A stretch of 64,000 nucleotides of DNA, taken from the NCBI RefSeq assembly GCF_020447105.2, contig NZ_CP096184.1:372001-436000 (forward strand), in the 5' to 3' direction. Each line of letters starts with the position of its first letter. Positions within the stretch are counted from its first letter, which is position 1. The notes under the pieces were generated by a model that saw only the letters and a program-made list of their open reading frames with translations, was not told the origin of the DNA and did no database searches. Position numbers and translations under genes: made by a program. Of the stretch, positions 54,551 to 63,304 are shown in pieces. This DNA is from Demequina sp. TMPB413. Lineage in GTDB: Bacteria; Actinomycetota; Actinomycetes; Actinomycetales; Demequinaceae.

Positions 54551-54970
54551 CTAGCTCAGGTGGATGAGCGAGTCCGTGAGGGTGAGGCCCAGGTCGGCGC
54601 CAGTGACTGCGAACAGCAGGAACAGCGCGAGCGCGCCGCCGATGAGGCCGAGGTTCTTGTTGAAGGAGATCTGCTCGGTCTGCTTGGCCTGCGCGTCGCT
54701 TTCCTTCCAGAACGGGTGCATGAAGAAGCTGATGGGGATGAGGGTCGCGGCGATCAGCAGCGCGCCCAGGTCGCCAAAGATGCCCAGCAGGATCATGAGC
54801 GATCCGAGGCCCATCGCCACGCCGGTCGCGATCACGCCAAACTTGCCGCCAGGCGCGCCCTTGTAGGAGGCGTAGCCGGCCATGTCGTCGGCCTTGGCAA
54901 GGTGGCCGATCGCGCTGAAGGCGAAGATGAGGGCGAACAGAATGCGAGCGATGAGGAACACGGCGTCCAT
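54551..54970 (-). CDS. DoxX family membrane protein
   Basis: 139 residues, four membrane helices. The family start FLIARILFALIFAFSAIGHL and the central FFMHPFWKE are present. DoxX-like proteins work with thiol/oxidative stress defence or quinol metabolism, but this one's role is unknown. AAGGA precedes the ATG. Its promoter contains paired palindromes. Confidence 0.87.
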   Translation of the reverse strand: MDAVFLIARILFALIFAFSAIGHLAKADDMAGYASYKGAPGGKFGVIATGVAMGLGSLMILLGIFGDLGALLIAATLIPISFFMHPFWKESDAQAKQTEQISFNKNLGLIGGALALFLLFAVTGADLGLTLTDSLIHLS

Positions 54971-54987
54971 GGGAATCCTTCGTTAAG

Positions 54988-55032
54988 TTGACAAGTCACC
55001 TAAAAGATAGGGGCGGGTGAGTGACATGTCAA
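54988..55032 (-). promoter_or_regulatory. doxX promoter with two TGAC-NN-GTCA operators
   Basis: -35 TTGACA (55032-55027), 17-bp spacer, -10 TATCTT (55009-55004). Site one, TGACATGTCA (55022-55031), covers the -35; site two, TGACAAGTCA (54989-54998), lies just after the start. Centres are 33 bp apart. MarR- or TetR-like repression is likely; the regulator is not in the gap. Confidence 0.65.
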
Positions 55033-55088
55033 CCAGTTACGCTGTGGGCCGCCTTTCGTGGCGCGATCAGCGCCGATACACTCGCCCC

Positions 55089-55583
55089 ATGCCGGCGCTC
55101 TACGTCCTCACCGGCCTGCCTGGCGCGGGCAAGTCCGTCAGGGCCGCGGCGATTGTGGCCGCCACCGGCGCGGCGCACGTGGACATGGACACGGCGCTGC
55201 GCGAGCGAGGAGTGAGCATCGTCGACTACGAGACTCGCTTCGCGATGCAGCCAGAGGTGGAGGCGTCGATCGCGCCGCTGCTCGCGGCCGGGCGCGACGT
55301 GGTGGCCGAGTTCGGTTCGTGGACCCGCGAGGAGCGCGAGCGGCTGCGCTCCTACGCCGACGCGTCGGGCGCCAGGACCGAGTTGCACTGGCTGGATGCC
55401 CCGCCCGAGGAGTGTGTGGGGCGTCTCCGCGCTCGCGGGGGAGAGGGGGCGGAGCAGTTGGTGACCATCGTGACGGAGTTTGCGCCCGAGGGCTACGAGC
55501 GTCCCACGGCCGACGAGGGGGCTGGGTTCGACGCGTACGTTCCGCCGGGCGTGGAGTGGGAGTACGACGGCGCGGAGTCCTGA
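55089..55583 (+). CDS. P-loop kinase of unknown substrate
   Basis: 164 residues. Walker A GLPGAGKS (~8-15), acidic HVDMDT (~33), VVAEFGSWTREER (~74) and a lid-like RLRARGG (~112): the zeta-toxin/chloramphenicol-phosphotransferase-like kinase fold. ATG 55089 follows TACACT by 6 nt. Its last 91 bp overlap the 3' end of the convergent LtrA gene. Confidence 0.78.
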   Translation: MPALYVLTGLPGAGKSVRAAAIVAATGAAHVDMDTALRERGVSIVDYETRFAMQPEVEASIAPLLAAGRDVVAEFGSWTREERERLRSYADASGARTELHWLDAPPEECVGRLRARGGEGAEQLVTIVTEFAPEGYERPTADEGAGFDAYVPPGVEWEYDGAES

Positions 55584-56767
55584 CCCTGCTCGCCCCTTGC
55601 GCGCACGTGCTCGAGGATGTTGAGCCCCACCAGGGCCGCCGCGACGCTCGCGAGCGCGACCATGGGAGTCACATTGGCAACGAGTGGAACTGCTAGCACG
55701 AGCGCCGTCGCGAGCGTCAGCCTGGTCCTGTTCCATTGGCCGTGCATTCGATGGGCGAAGAGGGCTGTTCCGGCGAGGTAGCAGGCCACGCCTCCCGCGA
55801 GGGCAACGGCCCCGAACAGCCCGTAGGGTTCCGTCGCATCGATGTGAGCCATGGCGACCTCGAGCCCAAGAGCGGCGAGCACAATGCCGCCGATGAGGAC
55901 CAGGTGTAGGTAGGTGTAGGCGTCGGTCGCGGTGCGGGCGCGCGTGACGGACGGCAGACTTCGAAGGGTGTGCTCGGCGCTCTTCGCCAGCCGAGTGAAG
56001 TACGCCCACCACATGCCCACACAGATAAGCATCGACAGGATGACGCCCGTCAGGATGGCCTCGCTCATGGGCTCGGATGCCACCCCGACTCCGATGCCGA
56101 GGGTGGTCTCGCCGAGAGCAAGGATCATGATGAGGCCGTGCCTCTCGGTGAAGTGGGTGGTGGACCGCACCGGCCACTCGACGCCCAGGCTCATGCGGTA
56201 GGCCGCCAGTGGCTCGATCGCGACGGCGGCGAGCGTGCACACGAGTTGCCATGGCCCGCCGATGAGTGCGCCCACAGTCAGCAGCACGCCCGACGGGATG
56301 ACCGACAGGGCGACCGTGACCACGGTGCGCCGCCTGAGGGCGGGTTCCGAAAGCAATGCGAACACGATGCCGTGCGCGACTCGCGCTACCAGGTACGCGC
56401 AGACGAACACCATCGGCGCGAACACACCGCCGGGGAGGTCGTCGAACGTCTCGCGTATGCCAAGGCCGGCGACAAAGACGGCGATCATGCCGACGATCAT
56501 GGCGACACGCACCACGCCCTCGTCGGCGTGGGCCAGGTTGGAAAGCCAGCCGTAGGCGGTCCACGACCACCACAGCAGCGCCATGATGCCGAGCGCCTGG
56601 AACACGCCGAGCGCGCTGTGTTCGTGAGCCATGAGGCGGGTGAGCTGCGTGAACGCGAATACGAACGCCAGGTCGAAGAACAACTCGGTCGTGGTGACGC
56701 GGTCGCCCTCGCGACTGGGAACGGCCCTGAACATCGTCTGGGCCGACGCGTCCACGCCGTGGCTCAC
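55493..56767 (-). CDS. LtrA family membrane protein
   Basis: 424 residues, about ten to twelve membrane helices. It has the low-temperature-requirement-A features TTELFFDLAFVFAFTQL (~26-42), WWSWTAYGWLSN (~67) and HFTERHGLIMILALGETTLG (~199). The family's function is not settled. GTG 56767 overlaps the stop of the SDR gene (GTGA), indicating coupling. The polar tail overlaps the opposite kinase gene. Confidence 0.85.
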   Translation of the reverse strand: MSHGVDASAQTMFRAVPSREGDRVTTTELFFDLAFVFAFTQLTRLMAHEHSALGVFQALGIMALLWWSWTAYGWLSNLAHADEGVVRVAMIVGMIAVFVAGLGIRETFDDLPGGVFAPMVFVCAYLVARVAHGIVFALLSEPALRRRTVVTVALSVIPSGVLLTVGALIGGPWQLVCTLAAVAIEPLAAYRMSLGVEWPVRSTTHFTERHGLIMILALGETTLGIGVGVASEPMSEAILTGVILSMLICVGMWWAYFTRLAKSAEHTLRSLPSVTRARTATDAYTYLHLVLIGGIVLAALGLEVAMAHIDATEPYGLFGAVALAGGVACYLAGTALFAHRMHGQWNRTRLTLATALVLAVPLVANVTPMVALASVAAALVGLNILEHVRARGEQGQDSAPSYSHSTPGGTYASNPAPSSAVGRS

Positions 56768-57537
56768 AGCGCGTACCCGCCCGTCACGGGAATGTCCTCG
56801 CCGGTGATCCACGCGCCCTGGTCGGACACGAGGAACGCGATGACTTTGCCGATGTCTGCCGGTTCGCCGATGCGGCCGAGCGCGGTCTTGGCGGCGAGCC
56901 CGTCGATGATCTCGGGGTACTTCTCGAAGGCGTCGTCACCCAGGCGGGTGCGCGTCGGGCCGGGGGAGACGGAGTTGACGCGGATGCCGCGCGGCGCGAG
57001 TTCCTTGGCGAGGTACCGCGTCGCGGTGGTGAGCCCCGCCTTCATGGCCGCGTATCCGGAGTAGCCCTCGTGGGTGTCTCCCGGCCGCGCAGAGCTGCTC
57101 GAGACGTTGACGATGGCGCCGCCGTCGGACAGGAGGGGAAGCAGGGACTGGGCGAAGAAGTAGGGGCCGCGTAGCAGCACGCGGTAGTACTGATCGAAGG
57201 CGTCGTGCGTCATGTCAGCGAAGAGGTGCCCGCCGCCGAATCCTGCGTTGTTGACCAGCCCGCTGACGGTGGTGGTGCCCCACTCGCGCTCGAGCGCCTC
57301 GCGCAGTTGCTCCGTGAAGTGGGGGAAGGTGCCGGTCTGGGCGACATCGAGGGGCAGGGCGACAGCCTTGCCGCCCATCGCGGTGATCTTGGCGACGGTC
57401 TCGTGCGCGCCTTCTGGGTGAGAACGGTAGGTGGCAACAACGCCGACGCCGTTCTTGGCGATTTCGAGGGCGGCGCCCTGGCCGATTCCCGCACTTGCTC
57501 CGGTGACAACAATGACTGAGTTGGTGTGTGTGTTCAT
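56764..57537 (-). CDS. SDR family oxidoreductase
   Basis: 257 residues. VTGASAGIGQG (~11-21), DVAQT, NNAGFGGG (~92), VSSSSARPG with catalytic Ser (~145) and YSGYAAMKAGL (Tyr/Lys ~159/163), then VSPGPTRT and the terminal DIPVTGGYAL. FabG-like; substrate unknown. ATG 57537 is family-like; no good SD was seen. Divergent from an AraC gene that may activate it. Confidence 0.88.
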   Translation of the reverse strand: MNTHTNSVIVVTGASAGIGQGAALEIAKNGVGVVATYRSHPEGAHETVAKITAMGGKAVALPLDVAQTGTFPHFTEQLREALEREWGTTTVSGLVNNAGFGGGHLFADMTHDAFDQYYRVLLRGPYFFAQSLLPLLSDGGAIVNVSSSSARPGDTHEGYSGYAAMKAGLTTATRYLAKELAPRGIRVNSVSPGPTRTRLGDDAFEKYPEIIDGLAAKTALGRIGEPADIGKVIAFLVSDQGAWITGEDIPVTGGYAL

Positions 57538-57660
57538 GGTTCTATGGAAGCGCGGCAGGGGCATGAAGTGTTATGGCATTGCTCTTGAGTTCTTGCCTAA
57601 TCCTCTCCGGAGTGCGAGAACTGGGTATGCACTGCGGGCGCCACCTGCTTGAATCGAGTC

Positions 57661-58554
57661 ATGTCACTCCAACAGATGGAAGAGCTCCGTGACCTGATCT
57701 CCCGGCACGCGGGCTCGGGCACCACCCGCACGGCGATCCCAGGGGTGCTGGTCTCGAGGGCCACCGACGGCGGGGCGTCCGACGGCGCGACCACGGGCAC
57801 GGTCTTCGCGCTCGTGGTGCAAGGAACCAAGCGCCTGTCCGTTGGTGGCGCCGTCCACGACTACGGACCAGGCCAGTACCTCGTCGCCTCGGTGGACCTG
57901 CCCGTCTCCGGCCGGTTCAACGACACCTCTGAGGCGAATCCCGCGCTGGGCTTTGGCCTGGAACTGCGCGCGGAGGTCATCGCCGAGCTCATGCTCAACG
58001 TGGCCGCAGGCGATCTCATGCGGTCGGGGCGCGACGCGTCGGCGCCGTCGGCGGTCGCGGTAGGCACCGCGTCGGACCGGCTGCTCGACGCGGCCATCAG
58101 GATGCTGCGCCTGCTCGACACCCCGCGCGACATCCCCGTGCTCGCGCCGCTCATCGAGCGCGAGATCCTGTGGCTGGTCATGTCGGGGGAGCAGGGCGCA
58201 GCGGTGCGCCAGCTTGGACTCGCCGACAGCAACCTGAGCCGGGTGCGACACGTGGTCACGTGGGTGCGCGAGCACTTCGCCGAACCCTTGCGCGTCGAAG
58301 ACCTCGCGACCTTGGCCCGCATGAGCCCGTCCGCGTTCCACCGTTCCTTCCACGCGGTGACCGCCATGAGCCCCATCCAGTATCAGAAGAGCATTCGGCT
58401 CCAGGAGGCGCGCCTGCGCGTGCTTGCGCAGCCAGGGGACGTGGCGGGGATCGCCTATGCCGTGGGGTACGAGAGCCCTTCGCAGTTCAGCCGCGAGTAC
58501 AAGCGCGAGTTCGGCGTACCGCCCAGCCAGGATGCGGTGGCATTGAGGGCGTAG
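57661..58554 (+). CDS. AraC family transcriptional regulator
   Basis: 297 residues. AraC_N/cupin-like sensor (~20-160, VVQGTKRLSVG and YGPGQYLVASVDLP) and a C-terminal double helix-turn-helix (~205-290: LRVEDLATLARMSPSAFHRSF, with RVEDLATLARMS as first HTH, and VAGIAYAVGYESPSQFSREY as second). It is divergent from the SDR gene and is the common partner arrangement for SDR control. Confidence 0.9.
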   Translation: MSLQQMEELRDLISRHAGSGTTRTAIPGVLVSRATDGGASDGATTGTVFALVVQGTKRLSVGGAVHDYGPGQYLVASVDLPVSGRFNDTSEANPALGFGLELRAEVIAELMLNVAAGDLMRSGRDASAPSAVAVGTASDRLLDAAIRMLRLLDTPRDIPVLAPLIEREILWLVMSGEQGAAVRQLGLADSNLSRVRHVVTWVREHFAEPLRVEDLATLARMSPSAFHRSFHAVTAMSPIQYQKSIRLQEARLRVLAQPGDVAGIAYAVGYESPSQFSREYKREFGVPPSQDAVALRA

Positions 58555-58667
58555 CGGTGCAGCTGTGGGGTGGCACGGACCGGCGCCGTCGGCCATACTG
58601 CCAGGGAGAAGATGCTGGTGCCGGGACTCTCGTGGTTGCACCGCGCACGGCCAGGGGGAGGCAGCGA

Positions 58668-59156
58668 ATGGACATGGCGAGTGCGAGCGCGGCGGTGCCC
58701 GGTCTTTCTGCGTCGCATGGCGCGAGCGCCGTCGGGGCAGGCTGCTCGTTAGCACTCCTCGCGCTCGTCACGGGCTGCGGCTCGGGTAACTCGCAGGTGC
58801 TGGTCGAGAACCACTGCGACGTGCCGATCGAGGCCACGTTCACCTACCTCGTGTCGGAAGTGCGCCAGCCCGAGGACAGGTTGTTCCTCGATCTGGAATT
58901 GGATGCGGACGGCGCGCTCGACATAGCCGCCGGCGAGTCGTTAACTCTGGTCATAGGGCCGCACCCCTCGCCAGATACTCATTTCGAGGGAAAAGTCTCC
59001 CTGACCATCCGTGGCGAGGGCGGCGAGTGGCTTGAAGTGGCGCTGATGGAGGAGGCGCCTACCGGAAGCGACGTCGGCTACCTCAAGGATGGAGTTTTCG
59101 TGGTCGACGGAGTGCTGTGCTCGCAGTTGGACGACCGGGTATCGGGGAGTGAGTAG
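58668..59156 (+). CDS. Lipoprotein of unknown function
   Basis: 162 residues. The N-terminus has a 25-residue hydrophilic lead before the hydrophobic stretch and the lipobox LVTGC (Cys ~37), longer than a usual lipoprotein signal. The mature part is acidic and beta-rich with two cysteines (NHCDV and GVLCSQ). GGGGGAGG lies 6 nt before the ATG. No family recognised. Confidence 0.6.
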   Translation: MDMASASAAVPGLSASHGASAVGAGCSLALLALVTGCGSGNSQVLVENHCDVPIEATFTYLVSEVRQPEDRLFLDLELDADGALDIAAGESLTLVIGPHPSPDTHFEGKVSLTIRGEGGEWLEVALMEEAPTGSDVGYLKDGVFVVDGVLCSQLDDRVSGSE

Positions 59157-59240
59157 CGCCCTACCTAGCCGCTGGCCGTCTGTTGCTCCTCAGTAGCCCG
59201 ATTCTCGCCAAGGTGAGTATGCCGGTTATTGTGTGATCGG

Positions 59241-59264
59241 TGTACACAAAGTACTCTAAGTACA
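59241..59264. promoter_or_regulatory. Operator overlapping the antitoxin start
   Basis: TGTAC (59241-59245) and GTACA (59260-59264) as inverted arms, with a central GTAC (59251-59254). It ends 1 bp before the antitoxin ATG and overlaps a TACTCT -10, fitting autorepression by the Phd/RelE complex. Confidence 0.55.
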
Positions 59265-59265
59265 C

Positions 59266-59526
59266 ATGAGCACTATCAGCCGTCGGATCAGCAGCCGGGA
59301 GTTTCGCGCCGAACTCTCCGACGTTGTCGGACACGTGGCCTACGGTGGCGAGCGCGTGGCCCTCACGCGCAACGGAAAGGTGGCGGCGGTGCTCATCAGC
59401 AATGAAGACCTCGAGACCTTGGAGCGCCTGGAGATGGCGGCCGACGTCGAGGCATATCGCGCCGCAAGAGCGGCCGATGATGGTGCACGGGTACCTCTGG
59501 AGGAACTCGACCGAGAACTGGGGTAG
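59266..59526 (+). CDS. Phd/YefM family antitoxin
   Basis: 86 residues. The N-terminal Phd fold (SREFRAELSDVVGHVAYGGERVALTR, of which SREFRAELSDV is the family core, then NGKVAAVLIS) binds DNA, and an acidic tail (~60-86) should wrap the toxin. Followed after 3 bp by a RelE-type toxin gene. Confidence 0.9.
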   Translation: MSTISRRISSREFRAELSDVVGHVAYGGERVALTRNGKVAAVLISNEDLETLERLEMAADVEAYRAARAADDGARVPLEELDRELG

Positions 59527-59529
59527 TCC

Positions 59530-59787
59530 GTGTACCGCGTGGAGTTCACGTCGGCAGCCGCGCGCCAGGTGCGGAAGTTGCCTCGCGAACACAGGGCTCG
59601 CATCCAGGCCCGCATGCGCCAGTTAGGTAACGAGCCTCGTCCAGCGGGCGCTATCAAACTCGCCGGTGAGACCACTGCTTGGCGCGTGCGAGTCGGCGAC
59701 TACCGCGTGATCTACGACATCTTTGACGACGTGCTGGTGATCACGGTTGTCGCGGTCGGCCACCGGCGGGAGGTCTACCGCGCGTAG
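59530..59787 (+). CDS. RelE family toxin
   Basis: 85 residues, mRNA-cleaving RelE/ParE fold. YRVEFTSAAARQVRKLP at the start, and WRVRVGDYRVIYDIFDD (~51) with HRREVYR at the end, are family features. GTG start 3 bp after the antitoxin stop. Confidence 0.9.
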   Translation: MYRVEFTSAAARQVRKLPREHRARIQARMRQLGNEPRPAGAIKLAGETTAWRVRVGDYRVIYDIFDDVLVITVVAVGHRREVYRA

Positions 59788-59841
59788 GTGCGCAAGGTGT
59801 CATAGGCCGCCGCGGCGGCACCCTGCACGTCGCCCGCCGCT

Positions 59842-60246
59842 TCACACCTTGGGGATTAAGCCACGCTCCTCGAACACGGTCTTGGCTGCGAACACCGCAT
59901 TGAGTGTGCGAGGGAAACCGCAGTAGACGGACGAGTGCAGCAAGGCCTCGACAATCTGCCCTGGCGAAAGCCCGACGTTGAGCGCGGCACCCACGTGCAC
60001 CCGCAGTTGTGGCTCGCAGCCACCGAGTGCGGTCAGCATGCCGAGCGTCACCAGCTGCCTGTCGCGGGGCGCGAGTCCGGGGCGAGAGTAGATCTCGCCG
60101 AAGCCCCAGGCGACGATCTGGTGCGCCAACTCGGGAGCCACGCCTTCGAGTGAGGCGATGACGTTGGCGCCCGCCTCGCCATCGACGGCATCAAGCACCG
60201 ACATTCCGTGGGCAAAGCGCTCTGCGCGCGTGGTGGTGTCGTTCAT
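59842..60246 (-). CDS. Carboxymuconolactone decarboxylase family protein
   Basis: 134 residues, all-helical CMD fold. GFGEIYSRPGLAPRDRQLV and the HVGAALNVGLSPGQIVEAL segment are typical of the PcaC-like branch, with no CxxC redox pair, so it is not an AhpD type. AAGGAG lies 5 nt before the ATG. Real substrate unknown; no protocatechuate genes are near. Confidence 0.87.
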   Translation of the reverse strand: MNDTTTRAERFAHGMSVLDAVDGEAGANVIASLEGVAPELAHQIVAWGFGEIYSRPGLAPRDRQLVTLGMLTALGGCEPQLRVHVGAALNVGLSPGQIVEALLHSSVYCGFPRTLNAVFAAKTVFEERGLIPKV

Positions 60247-60711
60247 GGGGGCTCCTTCTGTTGAGGGTCGGGACGGGTGGGAGGCCCGACGCCCCCGACG
60301 CTAGATGTGCGAGCGCGCTCGAAGTCAAGGCGCCGCCCACCGACCCGGCGGTCGACGATCGCATGCGCCCCTCTTCCTCACCTCAGAGTTGCAGGTCGCG
60401 GGCCGCAATGGGTGGGTGTGGGTGACGGAGTTCGACGGGAGCGGTGGATCGGTGGGCCGTCGGACGTACCAGTGATGGGCGCCTACGAGAAGCAGTCAGT
60501 GGCTCAACGATGCAACTAGCCCGCCGGTTCATCGCAACCGCGTGGCACTTGATCGGGAGGTCTCTATCGTTCCGAGAGCAGGAGGGGGCTCCAAGGAGCC
60601 AGCGTTGGCGGAGCCGCATGCTGACTGGAAGGGCCTTCCGTCAAGTCGACGGTGCAGGTACGGTGGAGTGCGACTCAGCCTGCCAGTGCGCTTGCGAAAA
60701 GGGGAAATCGG
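60247..60711. other. 465 bp without a recognised gene
   Basis: Contains the CMD ribosome site at its left end and AAAAGGGGA (60697-60705) for the next gene at its right end. Open frames here show no family features. Confidence 0.4.
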
Positions 60712-61305
60712 ATGGCACCGTGGTTTGCAGTGGTCGTGCCGGCGGTTGTCGTGGCGCTTGCGATTCGACTCGACTCCGTGCTCATTGGTCCCTATTTCTC
60801 GATTTCCTCGGTAGTGGCCGGTATGGTGGGCGTCGAGGATCGCTTCTGGAACGACGGCAAGAACCTGAAGCACGCGGTGATTCGTCGATTCTTCTATCCA
60901 TTCATTCTGGGGGTCGTGCTTGCCCTCTCCGGGCTTACATTATTCGACACGACTTCTGCGGGTGCGCTAGCCGCAGCCCTGCTTCTCTGGCCAGCGGTAT
61001 TTCATCCGTTGCCGGCTTTCATCTCGCTTCGCGATTGGCAGGTCATCGTGATTTGGCTGACCTTCTTCGCGTCGTTCGGCGCGCTTGCTGCCCTCGGGTC
61101 ATATGCGGTGGAGATCATCTACAGCGCGTCTGATGGAGCTGTGCTTGACTATGTCGTCGCCCTGGTGCGCGATGCAGTTCTTCTGTCGATCGGAACGACG
61201 TTCATCCTGGCTTTCTTCAAAGGTTCTTTTGGCTCACTAAGGAGCAAGGTTGAGAGTCGCCAGGCCAGGGCGTACAACCTTGAGAAGTCCGATGACGGGC
61301 CCTAA
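60712..61305 (+). CDS. Membrane protein of unknown function
   Basis: 197 residues with about five membrane helices (~4-20, 60-78, 82-98, 105-130, 145-170) and a basic cytoplasmic tail. AAAAGGGGA lies 6-7 nt before the ATG. It overlaps the next gene by 14 nt, so the two are probably expressed together. No family recognised. Codon use is more relaxed than in the housekeeping genes to the left. Confidence 0.65.
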   Translation: MAPWFAVVVPAVVVALAIRLDSVLIGPYFSISSVVAGMVGVEDRFWNDGKNLKHAVIRRFFYPFILGVVLALSGLTLFDTTSAGALAAALLLWPAVFHPLPAFISLRDWQVIVIWLTFFASFGALAALGSYAVEIIYSASDGAVLDYVVALVRDAVLLSIGTTFILAFFKGSFGSLRSKVESRQARAYNLEKSDDGP

Positions 61306-61822
61306 TTGGCCTGAGGCGTATTCGAGTCCCGTGTCTTCAAGGCGTAGGTACAGGGCGGATTACCGGTTCCGTCTCGAGCAGCGCGCACAAACTCGAGGTT
61401 TTCGAAGGAGGCGCGATGCGGTGGTCGCGAAATTGAACGTTGCGTCTCTCAGCGCCTGGGAGCCTGTCGTGTGCGCGATAATGCTGGTAGAGATGCAGGA
61501 ACGCGGGGCAATCCGACGCGGCGCTGAATGGGCAGTGTGGGCATTGCTCCGGACCGTGCGCTCCCCGCGCGTCATGACGCTGGGACCACTGCAACTTGCG
61601 AACGCGCCATGGGATATTCGCGATGCGAGCGGAATGGCTGTCACGTTCCTTGAGGCTCGCGGATGTACGACGCCGCGATCCGGCGGGCAGCTCTCGTGCA
61701 TCGCCCGTGCGTGGCACGGCGCAGCGTCACGGCAGAGTGGTCAACAGATAAGTTACCTCGAAGCTCTGCACATCGCGGAAGCGGTGCTTGGCGTCAGTTC
61801 AATCCAACCCGTTGCCCGGTAG
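61292..61822 (+). CDS. Soluble protein, possible lysozyme-like fold
   Basis: 176 residues. Very basic start (~18-45), then CAIMLVEMQERG with a Glu in a helix and MTLGPLQLAN about 35 residues later. That Glu and the G-x-x-Q turn loosely recall lysozyme/transglycosylase folds; this is a weak reading. ATG 61292 lies inside the preceding membrane-protein gene (14-nt overlap). No family recognised. Confidence 0.5.
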   Translation: MTGPNWPEAYSSPVSSRRRYRADYRFRLEQRAQTRGFRRRRDAVVAKLNVASLSAWEPVVCAIMLVEMQERGAIRRGAEWAVWALLRTVRSPRVMTLGPLQLANAPWDIRDASGMAVTFLEARGCTTPRSGGQLSCIARAWHGAASRQSGQQISYLEALHIAEAVLGVSSIQPVAR

Positions 61823-62269
61823 GGCCGAGACCCGTTGCCGCTGTACGGGCGGGGCGTGGTGGTTGCGAGTCTTTATGCCGCTGCTCGGCGCCTGTACGTG
61901 GTTCAAATGGGCGCTTCACTAGACCACTCCGTGACGGGAGCGCCCGTGGTCGATCCGCGTGCACCAGTCGGTGTCTGCGTCTTGGGCAGCATTGATCGGG
62001 CGGATGTCGCCCTCTCGCAGGTTCACCAGTCCGTCGGGGGATGAGGGACGACGCCCGCGAAGATCTCGGCAAGAACGCGATACATGGTGACGGGCGTGGC
62101 GTCGACACTGATCGCGGGGCTGGGGCAGGAGCGGGTGGTAGTTCGTTTCCAGACCGCGAAGGCCATTGTTGCGGTCACTATCGTCTCGTGTGTCGACGCG
62201 CGTGGGGGTTTGCAGGGAAGAATGACCGGTTGGTGATATGTGCGAACCTCTCGTCGGTAGCCTTTGGTC
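61823..62269. other. 447 bp with only a promoter recognised
   Basis: The right end carries TAGCCT (62258-62263) for the next gene. A 69-codon frame at 61835-62044 (+) exists without a clear start signal. No repeat or RNA structure seen. Confidence 0.4.
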
Positions 62270-62791
62270 ATGCGACTCACCGCGACACTTGCGCTCCACG
62301 CAACAGACCTATCCTTGAGCCAATCGCTCGCCAACTGGCTCGGGGTTGGCGCCCAACTGGGATTGCTCGCCGCGGCCGTCGTTGCCGCGATCTATGCGCA
62401 CCGTTCTTGGAGGATCGCACAGAAGTCTGCGAGCGACCGGTTCGAGTTCGCGCGAAGAAAGCAGGCCGCCGCGATATCAGCTTGGACCGCCGACGCGGGA
62501 CCTGGCCGGTTAGCTGTTGTAGTGAGCAATGCAAGCGACGCTCCAGTCTTTCGACTCAACGCTAGAACCGTACTCGCGCCTCCAGCGGGTGGCCGTGAAT
62601 TGGGACTCAGACGTGTCGAAATCGTCCCACCGAACAGCAGGGAATTTGTAGTCGAGTACGAACTGTCTGAACGCGACTCTGATGCCGACTTCTACGTCGA
62701 GGTCACGTTTAGCGACGCTTCCGGAGCCTGGTGGCATCGCGATTATCGGGGGGTGCTGACGGAGGACTTATCCGAGAAGTACCTGTGCTGA
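62270..62791 (+). CDS. Membrane-anchored protein of unknown function
   Basis: 173 residues: one or two N-terminal hydrophobic segments (~4-20 and ~28-45), a charged coil (HRSWRIAQKSASDRFEFARR, ~45-64), and a beta-rich soluble domain (~80-165) with VVSNASDAPVF and VEIVPPNSREF. ATG 62270 follows TAGCCT by 6 nt. The layout of membrane helix plus charged coil resembles the next gene. Confidence 0.6.
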   Translation: MRLTATLALHATDLSLSQSLANWLGVGAQLGLLAAAVVAAIYAHRSWRIAQKSASDRFEFARRKQAAAISAWTADAGPGRLAVVVSNASDAPVFRLNARTVLAPPAGGRELGLRRVEIVPPNSREFVVEYELSERDSDADFYVEVTFSDASGAWWHRDYRGVLTEDLSEKYLC

Positions 62792-63304
62792 CTTCCTGCA
62801 ACACTCACCGGATCGAGACTCGACGCAGCTCAACCTTCCAGCACGGGTTCTAGCTGCGCCGATTCTGACGAGCCAAAGTACGACGATTCCGGGTGCCGCT
62901 GCTTCCACGCATCCAACTTGCAAATCGCCGAATGCGGTTCGTCATTTGCGAACTGTGCGCCCCTGCACCCCGAGATCTTCGCAACGCGACTCTGGTGCGG
63001 CTTGGAAGCAATCGTCATCTGGGCGATAAGGTGAGGACGGTCGCCGTCGCCGCACTCCGGGCGGGCAGGGACACATCGGCAAGAGCGACGTGGTCGCTTC
63101 TGGCTCATGTATGCGCATGAGGTCAGTGCGGGCGACAGACTCCGGGCAATTGTGGCCGAGACACGCCAATTGAAGCGATCGCGGGGGCAGTGGAATGCGG
63201 TCATTGAAGGCTGTGGATGTCCGTGACGCGGCACGACCAGGAGTGAGCTTGTAGGGGCGGCACGTAGACCCGCGCGCGTGAACCTCGGCGAGTAGTGTGA
63301 CGGG
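62792..63304. other. 513 bp with only a promoter recognised
   Basis: Holds TAGTGT (63293-63298), the -10 of the next gene. A longer minus-strand frame crosses it and the next gene, but has no family features and looks like a shadow. Confidence 0.4.
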
